Shown here: piece after piece, positions 1 through 8,755 of the stretch | Position numbering within the stretch: position 1 is the stretch's first letter | How the letters are laid out: the number at the start of each line of letters is the position of its first letter | Origin: JAWHTC01 sp032586155 | GTDB taxonomy: Bacteria; Pseudomonadota; Alphaproteobacteria; Rhodobacterales; Rhodobacteraceae | DNA length: 64,000 nt | NCBI RefSeq assembly: GCF_032586155.1 | Contig: NZ_JAWHTC010000001.1 | Coordinates: 1,225,855-1,289,854 of the forward strand | Reading direction: 5' to 3' | The notes under the pieces: generated by a model | The model's input: the letters and a program-made list of their open reading frames with translations, nothing else | Databases searched by the model: none | What the model was told of the DNA's origin: nothing | Program-made: the position numbers and the translations under genes

Positions 1-504
1 ATATCGGCCGATCTTTATGAGTTGGCGCAGACCCCGGTTACGGTGGTGGCCGCCGGGGCCAAGGCCATTCTCGACGTTCCAAAGACGCTGGAAGTGCTGG
101 AAACCCTTGGTGTGCCGGTGATTGCCTACGGGCAGGACAGCCTGCCGGCCTTTTGGTCCGCCTCTTCCCGCCTGCCCGCGCCCCTGCGCATGGATGACGC
201 CGCACAAATCGCCTGCGCCCACAAGATGCGAGCTGCGCTTGGCCTTCCCGGCGGGCAGCTGATTGCCAACCCGGTGCCCAAGGCGGATGAAATCCCGCAG
301 AGCGAAATGGACCCGATCATCGTCCGGGCGATTGACGAGGCGGATGCGCAGGGCATTCAGGGTAAGGCGGTGACACCCTTCATTCTGGGCCGGATTTTCG
401 AGCTGACCGAGGGTCGTTCACTTGCCGCCAATGTCGCGCTGGTGCGCAACAATGCCCGGCTGGCAGCCCGGATCGCCTGTGCGCTGGCGGTGCTTACCGA
501 CTGA
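1..504 (+). CDS. psuG: Pseudouridine-5'-phosphate glycosidase, C-terminal part (partial)
   Basis: The reading frame is open to the left edge, so only the last 167 codons are seen. PsuG splits pseudouridine 5'-phosphate reversibly into uracil and ribose 5-phosphate during pseudouridine breakdown. The visible part begins with the family-typical ISADL...TPVTVVAAGAKAILD block and continues with KTLEVLETLGVPV, and the late block ANPVP; these belong to the indigoidine synthase A/PsuG fold. The kinase partner (psuK) would be expected outside the window. The call rests on recognised sequence blocks; the true start is not visible. Confidence 0.9.
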   Translation: MSADLYELAQTPVTVVAAGAKAILDVPKTLEVLETLGVPVIAYGQDSLPAFWSASSRLPAPLRMDDAAQIACAHKMRAALGLPGGQLIANPVPKADEIPQSEMDPIIVRAIDEADAQGIQGKAVTPFILGRIFELTEGRSLAANVALVRNNARLAARIACALAVLTD

Positions 505-596
505 TCGGTCAACTCCCGCTCATGCGGCAACCTGCCTCCTGCATGCGCGACCGTGCGTGCTTATCTCTGAGTTGAGATGAAACAGGAGGTGCAGTC

Positions 597-1136
597 ATGT
601 TTCGTAATGTCCTGCTTTCTCTGGCCGTAATGGTGGCCACACCAGCTGCCGCGCAGGAAATCCCCTTGGTGCCGCTGGTTCCACCGGAATTGGGCGACCG
701 GGCGGATGCGGCCAATATCGACCTCAACGGTGTTTGGGAGTTCGCCACCAGCAATCATACCGGCGGCTGTCCGGGCAGCGGGCCTGGATTTGCCATGGCC
801 GGTCTGATGGAGATTGCGCAATCGGGTGGCGTGATCTCAATGGAAGTGGTCTCAGGCGCGGCCTGTGATCCGGCCTCGATGTGTAGCTTCACCGGTGAGA
901 TCGCCGAGGGCGACCTGATCCTTTGGAACAGTGACACCGTCGACGATGAAGGTGGCAAGGTCACCAACACGTTGCACCTCGTGTTTCAGAATAACAGTCT
1001 GGCGCAGGGGGTTGGTGGATCGCTTTACGTGCACCCCAAAATGTCCTGTACTTGGGGTTGGAGCATGCTGGTGCATCGCCCCGAAGTGAAAGACGGCGAA
1101 TGGACACCTGGTGCTGCGGGTCAGGATGGCGACTAA
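597..1136 (+). CDS. Secreted protein of unknown function
   Basis: The 179-residue product begins with a Sec signal peptide (about residues 1-19, cut near TPAAA-QE), so it should be periplasmic or outer-surface. The mature part has four cysteines (GGCPG, AACDP, SMCSF, MSCTW), enough for two disulfides, and a Trp/Gly-rich pattern suggesting a beta-rich fold. The start is well supported by AGGAGG seven to eight bases before the ATG. I do not recognise a family. It stands alone between psuG and a DUF502 gene. Confidence 0.75.
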   Translation: MFRNVLLSLAVMVATPAAAQEIPLVPLVPPELGDRADAANIDLNGVWEFATSNHTGGCPGSGPGFAMAGLMEIAQSGGVISMEVVSGAACDPASMCSFTGEIAEGDLILWNSDTVDDEGGKVTNTLHLVFQNNSLAQGVGGSLYVHPKMSCTWGWSMLVHRPEVKDGEWTPGAAGQDGD

Positions 1137-1249
1137 GGCTGAGCGCAGCCCATCACGACCAAATTACGCGTCTGCAACCGCGGCCCCCATTGCCGCGGCC
1201 AAGAATTGACACTATGTGACGGTCAACGAGATACGAGTTCAGACCGCGC

Positions 1250-2023
1250 ATGACCACGCCCTTCGACGACGATCATCATCCGCACAAGAAACGCTGGCGC
1301 CCGTTTGCCGGGCTTCGGAACAATTTTCTTGCCGGGTTGGTGGTCGTGGTTCCGGTGGCGATCACCATGTGGATGATCTGGACCTTTGTTGGCTGGATCG
1401 ACAGCTGGGTGCTGCCTTTCGTTCCGGGGTCCTACCACCCTGATGCCCTTTTGAAACACTGGTTCGGCGATCAGGGCTGGTACATCTGGCTCACCGGGGG
1501 CGAAGAAGTACGGATCAACGTGCGCGGCGTTGGCGTCGTGCTGTTCCTGATCTTTACCGTTCTGGTCGGCTGGATCACCAAAGGACTGGTCGGCCGCTCG
1601 TTCCTGGCCTGGGGTGAAGGCATGGTCGATCGCATGCCGGTGGTCCGTTCGCTCTATAACGGCATCAAGCAGATTGCCGAGACGGTCTTTGCCACTTCGA
1701 GCGAGGCCAAGTTCGACAAAGCCTGCCTGGTAGAATATCCGCGCAAGGGGATCTGGGCGATTGCCTTCATCTCGACCAAGGCCAAGGGCGAAGTGGCAAG
1801 CCGCATTCCGGTGGACGAAGATATCATCTCGGTTTTCCTGCCGACCACGCCGAACCCGACCTCGGGGTTCCTGCTGTTCGTGCCGCGTCACTCGGTGATC
1901 GAACTGGACATGAGCGTCGAGGACAGCGCCAAGCTGGTGATCTCGGCCGGGCTGGTTTATCCGAACAAGAAAGACCCGAGCCAGCCGGTTGAAAACGGCG
2001 CTATCGAAAACAGCGCCGAATAG
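1250..2023 (+). CDS. DUF502 family membrane protein
   Basis: The 257-residue protein has the DUF502 layout: a short basic N-terminus (HHPHKKRW), a first membrane segment around residues 28-50, a periplasmic loop, a second segment around 93-115, then a cytoplasmic C-terminal half with the conserved stretches LYNGIKQI and FLPTTPNPTSG. The function of the family is not established. It converges on bdhA, with only 45 bases between the stop codons. The last 20 or so residues are polar and poorly conserved in appearance. Confidence 0.88.
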   Translation: MTTPFDDDHHPHKKRWRPFAGLRNNFLAGLVVVVPVAITMWMIWTFVGWIDSWVLPFVPGSYHPDALLKHWFGDQGWYIWLTGGEEVRINVRGVGVVLFLIFTVLVGWITKGLVGRSFLAWGEGMVDRMPVVRSLYNGIKQIAETVFATSSEAKFDKACLVEYPRKGIWAIAFISTKAKGEVASRIPVDEDIISVFLPTTPNPTSGFLLFVPRHSVIELDMSVEDSAKLVISAGLVYPNKKDPSQPVENGAIENSAE

Positions 2024-2068
2024 CTCTTCACGCCCTGACTTGCGGGGATCGCGACGCCTGTTCGCCCG

Positions 2069-2842
2069 TTATAACGCAGTCCAACCCCCATCCACGGAAA
2101 TTGTTGTGCCGGTGATCTGCGCCGCCGCGTCCGAGCACAGGAACACCGTGGTGCCGCCGATTTCCTCGACGGTCGCAAACTGGCGTGACGGCTGGCGTTC
2201 CAGCATCACTTCGCGCACCACTGTGTCGCGGTCCATGTTGTGGGCTGCCATTTGATCCGGAATCTGCGCCTCGACCAGCGGGGTCAGCACGTAACCCGGG
2301 CAGATCGCGTTGCAGGTAATCGGTTCGCGCGCAGTTTCGAGCGCTGTGGTCTTGGAAAGCCCGACAACCCCGTGCTTGGCCGCAATATAGGCTGACTTGT
2401 ACGGCGACGCCGTTAGCCCGTGGGCCGAGGCGATGTTGACCACCCTGCCCCAGCCGGCCTTGCGCATCATCGGCAGGGCTGCAGCGGTAGTGTGAAAGGC
2501 CGAGCTGAGGTTGATGGCGATGATCGCATCCCATTTCTCGGTCGGGAATTCATCAATCGGCGCGACGTGCTGAATGCCGGCGTTGTTGACCAGGATATCG
2601 CAGGCTCCGGCCTGCTGGATCAATGCCCGGCAATCTTCGGGATTGGACATGTCGGCCTGGATATAGCGGACGTTCGTTCCAAACTCCTGGCCCACTTCGG
2701 CGGCCAGAGCATGATCCTCTGGCGAATCGGTAAACGAGTTCAGAACCACATCTGCCCCGGCGCGGGCCAGCTCACGTGCGACCCCCAACCCGATACCCGA
2801 GTTGGATCCGGTGACGATGGCGGTTTTTCCGGTGAGCGACAT
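2069..2842 (-). CDS. bdhA: 3-hydroxybutyrate dehydrogenase (SDR family)
   Basis: This enzyme oxidises (R)-3-hydroxybutyrate to acetoacetate with NAD+, linking polyhydroxybutyrate breakdown to central metabolism. The 257 residues show the short-chain dehydrogenase fold: cofactor loop TGSNSGIG at 11-18, NNAG at 86-89, and catalytic N111, S139, Y152 and K156 (SAYIAAKHG). Length and the motif AICPGYVLTPLVEAQI are typical of BdhA. The gene is monocistronic here. A candidate small RNA with its own terminator lies 85 bases upstream on the same strand, so either bdhA has a separate promoter or the leader is attenuated. Confidence 0.92.
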   Translation of the reverse strand: MSLTGKTAIVTGSNSGIGLGVARELARAGADVVLNSFTDSPEDHALAAEVGQEFGTNVRYIQADMSNPEDCRALIQQAGACDILVNNAGIQHVAPIDEFPTEKWDAIIAINLSSAFHTTAAALPMMRKAGWGRVVNIASAHGLTASPYKSAYIAAKHGVVGLSKTTALETAREPITCNAICPGYVLTPLVEAQIPDQMAAHNMDRDTVVREVMLERQPSRQFATVEEIGGTTVFLCSDAAAQITGTTISVDGGWTAL

Positions 2843-2926
2843 GAGCTGATTCCCCTTGTGATACTGCGTTGCAGCAACTTTACGAGGGTTACACCATCAA
2901 GACGAGAGCTCACCGCTCAACAGGTC

Positions 2927-2955
2927 AAAAAAAACCCCGGCACGAAGCCGGGGTT
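2927..2955 (-). terminator. Rho-independent terminator
   Basis: Read on the minus strand, AACCCCGGC pairs with GCCGGGGTT over nine base pairs around the loop TTCGT, and is followed by a run of eight T. The orientation is leftward only; the plus strand lacks a T-run after the stem. It ends the candidate sRNA at 3002. Confidence 0.85.
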
Positions 2956-3002
2956 AAGTTATTGAGGCAGGTTTCATACAGGCAAGAAACCTATCGAGCA
3001 GT
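2927..3002 (-). ncRNA. Candidate small RNA upstream of bdhA (about 76 nt)
   Basis: On the minus strand a near-consensus promoter is followed about 75 bases later by a strong Rho-independent terminator, with no plausible ORF between them. The transcript would contain a first stem AGGTTTC/GAAACCT (arms 2986-2992 and 2969-2975, 10-nt loop) and then the terminator stem. This is the architecture of a trans-acting sRNA. I do not recognise a known family. The alternative reading is a short attenuated leader of bdhA, whose ATG is 85 bases further on. Confidence 0.55.
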
Positions 3003-3008
3003 GACACC

Positions 3009-3037
3009 TTTATAAGCAATTCGCGGCTCAGGTCCAA
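3009..3037 (-). promoter_or_regulatory. Sigma-70-type promoter of the candidate sRNA
   Basis: Minus strand -35 TTGGAC (3032-3037) and -10 TATAAA (3009-3014) are separated by exactly 17 bases. Transcription would start near 3002. This is the best promoter match I saw in the window. Confidence 0.65.
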
Positions 3038-3116
3038 GCTAAAAGTTTGATAATACGTGAATCCCCAGTTAGCCTGATCGTTAATAAAACAAGGGCAGCG
3101 CAGGATTGTTGCGAAA

Positions 3117-4943
3117 ATGAAACCAGTTTTTTTCCAGCCGCGCTTGGCCGGATTGGCGCTTTTTGGCCTGCTCTTGCAGGTTGCAAACCCGCCGCTTCCG
3201 GCCGAGGCCGAGCCGTCTTACGGGTTATCTATGTATGGTGCCCCGGCCCTACCACAGGATTTTGTGTCGCTGCCCTATGCAAATCCCGAGGCCCCCAAGG
3301 GCGGGCGAATCACTGTCGGTAATACCGGGGGGTTCGATTCGCTCAATCCCTTCATCCTGAAGGGCACCGTGCCCTGGCAACTGCGCTTTCTTGGCTACGA
3401 GAGCCTGATGGGCCGCAACCATGACGAGGCATTCGCGCTTTACGGCCTACTCGCCGAATCGGTGGAGACCGGCCCGAACCGTGAATGGGTCGAGTTCACC
3501 CTGCGTGAAGAGGCCCGATTCTCGGATGGCAGCCCGGTGACGCTCGACGATGTGATCTGGTCCTACGAGACCCTCGGCACGGAAGGCCACCCCCGCTATC
3601 AGCGTGGGTTCTGGGAGGGGGTCGAACGGATCGAGGCCACCGGCCCGCGCAGCCTTCGGATCAGTTTCCATACAGCCAACCGGGAACTGGCCCTAGTTGC
3701 AGGCATGCGGCCGATCCTGAAGAAATCACAATGGCAGGGACGCGATTTCACCGCCTCTGGCTTCGAGGCTCCGATCGGTACCGGACCTTACGTGATCGAT
3801 GGCTTTGAACCCGGAAAATACGTCCGCATGAAACGCAACCCCGAGTATTGGGGCCGCGATCTGCCGTTGATGCGTGGCCGGGCCAATCTCGATGAGATCA
3901 GGATCGAATTCTATGGCGACGACGCGGTGCTTTTCGAAGGTTTCAAAGCCGGAGAACTGACGGTCCTGCGCGAGTTCAACGCCGAGAAATGGGCCACGCA
4001 ATACGACTTTCCAGCCGTAGCCTCGGGCGAGGTCATCAAATCCGAAATCCCCGATGGAAAACCGTCGGGCATCACCGGCTTCGTGATGAATACCCGCCGC
4101 GCACCGTTTGACGATTGGCGGGTGCGGCAGGCGCTGATCCTGGCGTTCAATTTTGAATACATGAACGACACCATCACCGGCGGGCGGCAAGCCCGGATCA
4201 CATCGTACTTTTCCGGTAGCGACCTGGGGATGCGTCCGGGCCGGGCCGAGGGGCGTGTACGTGAGCTGCTCGCCCCCTTTGCTGATGAGTTGTTGCCCGG
4301 TGTTCTTGAAGGCTACGATCTGCCTGTATCGAACGGCACCGAGCGCAACCGCAAGAACCTGCGCCAGGCGGTCAAGCTTTTGGCCGAAGCTGGTTGGAGC
4401 GCCAAGGACGGCGTGATGAAGAACGCCGATGGCGTTCCGTTTGCATTCAAGGTCCTGTTGCGCCAGGGCGCGCGCGAGAAACAGGCCTTTATCAACATCT
4501 TCATTCAGGCGCTGTCGCGGATCGGGATCAACGCGCAGATCGAAACCGTGGACAACGCGCAGTACTTCAAACGGCTCGAGACCTATGATTTCGACATGAC
4601 TGATATTCGCCGCGGGTTTACCCTGTCCCCCGGCAATGAACAGAAGCTTTATTGGGGCGCCAAAGGTGTTGAAACCCCGGGCTCCCGGAACCTGATGGGC
4701 ATGAACGTGCCTGCGGCCGAAGCCATGATCGATCACATGCTGGCCACCGAAGATATTGACCAGTTTACTGCGGCGGTGCGCGCTCTGGACCGGGTCCTGA
4801 TCGCTGGTCGCTATGTAATCCCGACCTATAGTTACGGCATGCGCCGGATCGCCCACTCCAAGCAGCTGCACTACCCTGAGCGCATTCCAATCAACGGGGA
4901 TGGCCCATGGTTCATGCCCGATGTCTGGTGGTATCAGGAGTGA
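3117..4943 (+). CDS. ABC transporter substrate-binding protein, family 5 (YejA-like)
   Basis: The 608-residue protein starts with a hydrophobic export signal (about residues 1-32) and then has the family-5 peptide-binding pattern: GGRITVGNTGGFDSLNPF, LRFLGYESLMGR, a FTLREEARFSDGSPVT block and the C-terminal WWYQE. Such proteins deliver oligopeptides or related solutes to an inner-membrane ABC permease; the MYGAPALP and FILKG blocks are most like the YejA (microcin C/oligopeptide) group. No permease or ATPase gene is adjacent, since the next gene is arsC, so it is an orphan binding protein here. The substrate is not deducible. Confidence 0.85.
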   Translation: MKPVFFQPRLAGLALFGLLLQVANPPLPAEAEPSYGLSMYGAPALPQDFVSLPYANPEAPKGGRITVGNTGGFDSLNPFILKGTVPWQLRFLGYESLMGRNHDEAFALYGLLAESVETGPNREWVEFTLREEARFSDGSPVTLDDVIWSYETLGTEGHPRYQRGFWEGVERIEATGPRSLRISFHTANRELALVAGMRPILKKSQWQGRDFTASGFEAPIGTGPYVIDGFEPGKYVRMKRNPEYWGRDLPLMRGRANLDEIRIEFYGDDAVLFEGFKAGELTVLREFNAEKWATQYDFPAVASGEVIKSEIPDGKPSGITGFVMNTRRAPFDDWRVRQALILAFNFEYMNDTITGGRQARITSYFSGSDLGMRPGRAEGRVRELLAPFADELLPGVLEGYDLPVSNGTERNRKNLRQAVKLLAEAGWSAKDGVMKNADGVPFAFKVLLRQGAREKQAFINIFIQALSRIGINAQIETVDNAQYFKRLETYDFDMTDIRRGFTLSPGNEQKLYWGAKGVETPGSRNLMGMNVPAAEAMIDHMLATEDIDQFTAAVRALDRVLIAGRYVIPTYSYGMRRIAHSKQLHYPERIPINGDGPWFMPDVWWYQE

Positions 4944-4984
4944 GCCGTCATCAGGTTGTTACATATCCTATCTAAACGGGCGCC

Positions 4985-5473
4985 ATGAAAATCCTTGTTC
5001 TCTGTACCGGCAACTCGGCCCGGTCGATCCTTCTCGAAGCTTTGCTCAACCGGCTGGAAAAAGGTCGTATCACCGCTTTTTCGGCCGGCTCCAATCCGAC
5101 CGGCGCGGTTCACCCGCAATCTTTGAAACTCCTGGGTGGCAAGGGCTATGATCTGAGCGGCGCCCGGTCGAAGAGCTGGGACGAATTCGCCGCCCCAGGG
5201 GCGCCTGAGCTCGACATCGTGATCACTGTCTGTGCCAGTGCAGCAGGCGAGGTTTGCCCAATCTGGCCCAGCACCACGCCCGGCAAACCGCTGCGTGCCC
5301 ACTGGGGCGTGGATGATCCCGCCGTCGCTGACGAGACAGATTGGCAAGACGCCTTCCAGACGGCCTATGATATTCTGGACCGCCGGGCGCAGGCTTTGCT
5401 TGACCTGCCACTTGAGGATATGAAAGCTGACGCGATGAAAACCGCGCTGGACAGGATCGGGACGCTTCCATGA
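4985..5473 (+). CDS. arsC: Arsenate reductase, low-molecular-weight phosphatase type
   Basis: The 162-residue protein reduces arsenate to arsenite. It carries the CX5R loop LCTGNSARS with C7 and R13, two later cysteines at 83 and 91 that fit the disulfide relay of thioredoxin-coupled ArsC, and an acidic GVDDPA loop near residue 110. The spacing of the second and third Cys is seven residues. Its stop overlaps the aqpS start by four bases (ATGA), so the two are translationally coupled. No arsR or arsB is visible nearby. Confidence 0.88.
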   Translation: MKILVLCTGNSARSILLEALLNRLEKGRITAFSAGSNPTGAVHPQSLKLLGGKGYDLSGARSKSWDEFAAPGAPELDIVITVCASAAGEVCPIWPSTTPGKPLRAHWGVDDPAVADETDWQDAFQTAYDILDRRAQALLDLPLEDMKADAMKTALDRIGTLP

Positions 5474-6117
5474 CACAGAAATTGATGGCCGAGTTCATCG
5501 GCACCGCTTTCCTGCTGATCGGCGTGGTCGGATCGGGCATCATGGCCGAGACCTTGTCGGACGGGAATGTCGCGCTTGCGCTTCTGGCCAATGCGATTGC
5601 CACCGGTGCGATGCTCTATGCCATCATCACCACCATGGGGCCGATCTCGGGGGCACATTTCAATCCCGCCGTTACCCTAGCCTTTGCCTTGCGCGGCGAA
5701 CATGCCTGGAAGGACGTGTTGCCTTACATCGCAGTTCAGATTGTCGGGGGTATCATCGGCGTCTGGGCTGCCCATATCATGTTCGATCTTTCGATCCTGC
5801 AGACATCCACCACGATGCACCGTACCGGCACTGCACAGTGGTTTTCCGAGGTAATCGCCACTTTCGGCCTGCTGTTCGTGATCTTTGGCGGGGTGCGTCA
5901 CAAACCAGACACCGTGCCGACGCTGGTCGGGCTCTATATCACCGGGGCCTACTGGTTCACGTCATCCACCAGCTTCGCCAATCCGGCGGTCACCATCGCC
6001 CGCGGCTTTTCCGACACGTTTGCCGGTATCTATCCTGGGCACGCGCCGATGTTCATTGTGATGCAGATCGTGGCGGTGGGGATCGGTCATGTGGTGTTGA
6101 CGCGCCTGTTCCGCTAG
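5470..6117 (+). CDS. aqpS: Aquaglyceroporin (MIP family) paired with arsC
   Basis: The 215-residue channel has six predicted membrane helices and both pore boxes: NPA at 65-67 (SGAHFNPAVTL) and NPA at 171-173 followed by the filter arginine R178 (FANPAVTIARG). In rhizobia AqpS next to ArsC lets arsenite leave the cell down its gradient, replacing an ArsB pump; the four-base overlap with arsC here supports the same job. The family and context are seen; arsenite as substrate is inferred from the context. Confidence 0.85.
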   Translation: MTQKLMAEFIGTAFLLIGVVGSGIMAETLSDGNVALALLANAIATGAMLYAIITTMGPISGAHFNPAVTLAFALRGEHAWKDVLPYIAVQIVGGIIGVWAAHIMFDLSILQTSTTMHRTGTAQWFSEVIATFGLLFVIFGGVRHKPDTVPTLVGLYITGAYWFTSSTSFANPAVTIARGFSDTFAGIYPGHAPMFIVMQIVAVGIGHVVLTRLFR

Positions 6118-6133
6118 CTGCGCTTCGGCGCCG

Positions 6134-6892
6134 TCAGGTTTCTCCGCGGAGCTTTTTCAGCACAATGTCGCAGGCGTCTTGCCAAGCTTCGGGCATGTCC
6201 TGCGATTCCAGATGATTCAAACCCGCTTCGGTGATGCCGCCGGGAGTGCAGAGGCTGGTCAGGATCTCATCCATTGACGCCTCATGTTCGCTTTGCATCC
6301 GCCCTGCCGCAACAAAGGTCCGGGCCACCAGCTGCCGGGCCAGCGCCGGGTCAAGACCATGATTGGCGCTCCAATCGACCCCGGTGCGGATCAGGGCCTG
6401 CGCCCACCCGTAGATGGCGGCGCTGACCGTTGCGGTTTCGAACTGGTCTTCCGATTGCAGCGCGATGGTACTGCCAATGGCATCAAGAAGTGGTCGCAGC
6501 TCGGGTCGCATCGGAAAGACAACCGTCGGGCTGGCGCCCAGTTCGGAGGCGGTCAGCGGCATGATCCGCACAACAGCTGCCGGGGCGGCTTCAGCTGCCA
6601 GTTGCTTGAGTGTTACGCCTGCGCAGGCTGAGACCAGCACCTGCCCTGCTCGCCAGGGAAGGCCGCGCACAGCTGCGCCGGCATCGGCAGGACGCACCGC
6701 AAGCAACACGATATCGCACTGATCAACCAGTGTGCGGTTGTCAGGCGTCAGCACGAAATCATACCGCTGGGCCAGGTCAGGTCCGTGACCACGCGGCGAA
6801 AGGTGAATATCTGAAGGGGTGATACCGGCCTTCGACAGCCCCCTGAGGATCGAACCGGCAAGATGCCCGACACCGATGACTCCCAGTTTCAT
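6134..6892 (-). CDS. Pyrroline-5-carboxylate reductase-like protein
   Basis: The 252-residue protein has the N-terminal dinucleotide fold GVIGVGHLAGSILRG, the LLAVRPAD block, and a ProC-type C-terminal helical domain with SLCTPGGITEAGLNHLE (family motif TPGG.T..GL). ProC reduces pyrroline-5-carboxylate to proline. It is a little shorter than usual, and no proline genes are adjacent (proA and proB lie 35 kb away), so it may be a paralogue acting on another imine. It is divergently transcribed from the B12-protein gene. Confidence 0.75.
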   Translation of the reverse strand: MKLGVIGVGHLAGSILRGLSKAGITPSDIHLSPRGHGPDLAQRYDFVLTPDNRTLVDQCDIVLLAVRPADAGAAVRGLPWRAGQVLVSACAGVTLKQLAAEAAPAAVVRIMPLTASELGASPTVVFPMRPELRPLLDAIGSTIALQSEDQFETATVSAAIYGWAQALIRTGVDWSANHGLDPALARQLVARTFVAAGRMQSEHEASMDEILTSLCTPGGITEAGLNHLESQDMPEAWQDACDIVLKKLRGET

Positions 6893-6946
6893 GGCCCTGC
6901 CCTCCGTTCATACCCGACCTGTGCATGGGTCAATCAATGACACGCG

Positions 6947-6974
6947 TTGCCGGCCTCGCGCAAACTGTTAGGTT
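6947..6974 (+). promoter_or_regulatory. Possible promoter of the B12-binding protein gene
   Basis: TTGCCG (6947-6952) and TAGGTT (6969-6974) lie 16 bases apart, about 40 bases ahead of the ATG at 7012. If real, it excludes the in-frame ATG at 6925. The match is moderate. Confidence 0.3.
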
Positions 6975-7011
6975 TGTCCGAACCCTTGCAACCAACGTGG
7001 AGAGCTTCCAG

Positions 7012-8751
7012 ATGAAGCCAGACCTCGTTTTAACCGCCCCCGACATGCAGCCCGGTGCCGATCTTTTGGCGACTGGACGGCGCATGGCCGGGGATTGGCC
7101 GATGGGGCGGAGCCTGTTTCTGGACAGTCAGAACGTCGCCTCTGAGGCCGAGTACAAGCGGCGAGAGGCGGCAAAGGGTCGGATCATGCAGCACGCCCAT
7201 ATTGGCTTCCGCAGCCTCGATCGCACGATCGGCGCCATCGAGCATCTGCACGAAGCGGTCCGAAAGCATGACGCCCGGATCGATCGGTTCGGTATTACCC
7301 TCGACTGGTCGATGGGATACCCGCCAGAGCAGCGTGACCGCGCAAATCGTGGCACCGGCATCGTGCTGAGCGGTCCCGAGGATTTTCTCAAGATCACGAA
7401 TGCCAGCCCCGCCGCGGCCCATTTCGGGGATTTCATGCTCGGCCTGCCCGGTGCGCTGCACAATGTCCGCGCCGCCATTGTTGCCGGGGCCACGGCGATC
7501 GGCAATCTGGGTCAGTATTTCACCTTTCGCCTGCCCTATTGGGATGATGATGTCGCTACCACCGAGGCTACGGTCACCGCACTGGGCCTGATCGCAGCAC
7601 AGGAGGCCGAAATTCTGGTGCACTCCAATCTGGATGACGGTTTTGCCGGGCTGTTTGTCGACATGACAAGCGCATTTGGAATGATGCTGATCGAAAAGCA
7701 CATCATCGAAGACCTGATCGGCGCGCGCGCTTCGTTCTGCTTTGGTCACCATTTTTCATCTCCGCTGACACGGACCGCTTTCCACGCCGCACTGGCGCAG
7801 AAAGTGGAAACACCCGGAACAATGCTTTTCGGCAATACAGTTGCTTACCGTGGCGCACCAGCTGCGAATTATGCCAGCCTTGCCAGCTATCTGCTGTCCG
7901 ATATCGCGGCGCTGATGCGCGCCCCGACCGGCCATGCCATCAATCCGGTGCCCGTCACCGAAAACCTTCGTATTCCCGATGTTGACGAGATCCTCGACGC
8001 GCAGATCTTTGCCGCGCGTCTTGCAGAACATGCCGTGGACCATGTCGACTTGATGAATCGTGACATCATCGAACAGGCAGCCCAAGCGTTGATTGACGGC
8101 GGCCAGCGCTTTGCCCGCGCAGCCTTGACAGGTCTGGCCCAGCGTGGGGTTGATACGGCTGACCCGGCCGCGCTGATGCTGGCCTTGAGACGGCTTGGTG
8201 CTAAACGAATGGAGGCGCTTTGGGGGCAAGGTCGGCTAATCGGACCCGGCAGGCAGCCGCTGATCCCTGCAGATTGGGCCGAGGCGCTCAACGGGATGGC
8301 CGATGCCTGGCTGCGAGACGCCACGTGGAACGCGAGTAGCTTCTCGGGCCTGAAGATTGTACTTGGGACCACGGACGTACACGAGCATGGAGCCTATCTT
8401 GTCGGCAGAACGTTGGAAGGACTTGGGGCCGATGTTGTCGACGCCGGTGTATCGCTTGATGCGGAAACCCTGGTGGCACGAGCCTGCGCCGAGAATGCCG
8501 ATATTCTTGCGATCAGCACCTATAACGGCATCGCCTTGCGCTATACCCAGGCCGTAGTGGACGCGTTGAACCACCGCAATCGTGACATGCCGGTCATGAT
8601 CGGAGGCAAGCTTAATCAAATCTCGGACAGTTCCAATTCCGATTTACCAACGGATGTCAGCAATGATATCCGGATCCTTGGCGCCGCGCCCTGCGCCAAT
8701 CTCGACGACATGCTTGCCACGCTCGAAAAGATCGCCCGCGCATCACGCTAG
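7012..8751 (+). CDS. Fused TIM-barrel mutase-like / cobalamin-binding protein
   Basis: The C-terminal 130 residues form a B12-binding domain: GLKIVLGTTDVHEHG holds the base-off motif D455-x-H457-x-x-G460, followed by GADVVDAGVSLDAE and ADILAISTYNG. The preceding 430 residues resemble the barrel subunit of glutamate/methylaspartate mutase (GlmE type), so both parts of a B12 mutase appear fused in one chain. The substrate is unknown. I chose the ATG at 7012 (579 residues) because GGAGAG lies seven bases before it; an in-frame ATG at 6925 would add 29 unconvincing residues. It converges on a 2OG-oxygenase gene four bases away. Confidence 0.75.
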   Translation: MKPDLVLTAPDMQPGADLLATGRRMAGDWPMGRSLFLDSQNVASEAEYKRREAAKGRIMQHAHIGFRSLDRTIGAIEHLHEAVRKHDARIDRFGITLDWSMGYPPEQRDRANRGTGIVLSGPEDFLKITNASPAAAHFGDFMLGLPGALHNVRAAIVAGATAIGNLGQYFTFRLPYWDDDVATTEATVTALGLIAAQEAEILVHSNLDDGFAGLFVDMTSAFGMMLIEKHIIEDLIGARASFCFGHHFSSPLTRTAFHAALAQKVETPGTMLFGNTVAYRGAPAANYASLASYLLSDIAALMRAPTGHAINPVPVTENLRIPDVDEILDAQIFAARLAEHAVDHVDLMNRDIIEQAAQALIDGGQRFARAALTGLAQRGVDTADPAALMLALRRLGAKRMEALWGQGRLIGPGRQPLIPADWAEALNGMADAWLRDATWNASSFSGLKIVLGTTDVHEHGAYLVGRTLEGLGADVVDAGVSLDAETLVARACAENADILAISTYNGIALRYTQAVVDALNHRNRDMPVMIGGKLNQISDSSNSDLPTDVSNDIRILGAAPCANLDDMLATLEKIARASR

Positions 8752-8755
8752 GTCT

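Noticed and set aside
1223..1891. 222-codon minus-strand frame opposite the DUF502 gene
   Set aside because: Composition is low-complexity (many His, Arg, Asp) typical of an antisense frame of a GC-rich gene; the DUF502 frame has clear family features.
3726..4871. 381-codon minus-strand frame opposite the solute-binding protein
   Set aside because: No family features; lies entirely inside a well-supported gene.
6893..7011. Possible cobalamin riboswitch before the B12-binding protein
   Set aside because: The gap is only about 120 bases and lacks a recognisable B12-box; nothing supports it.
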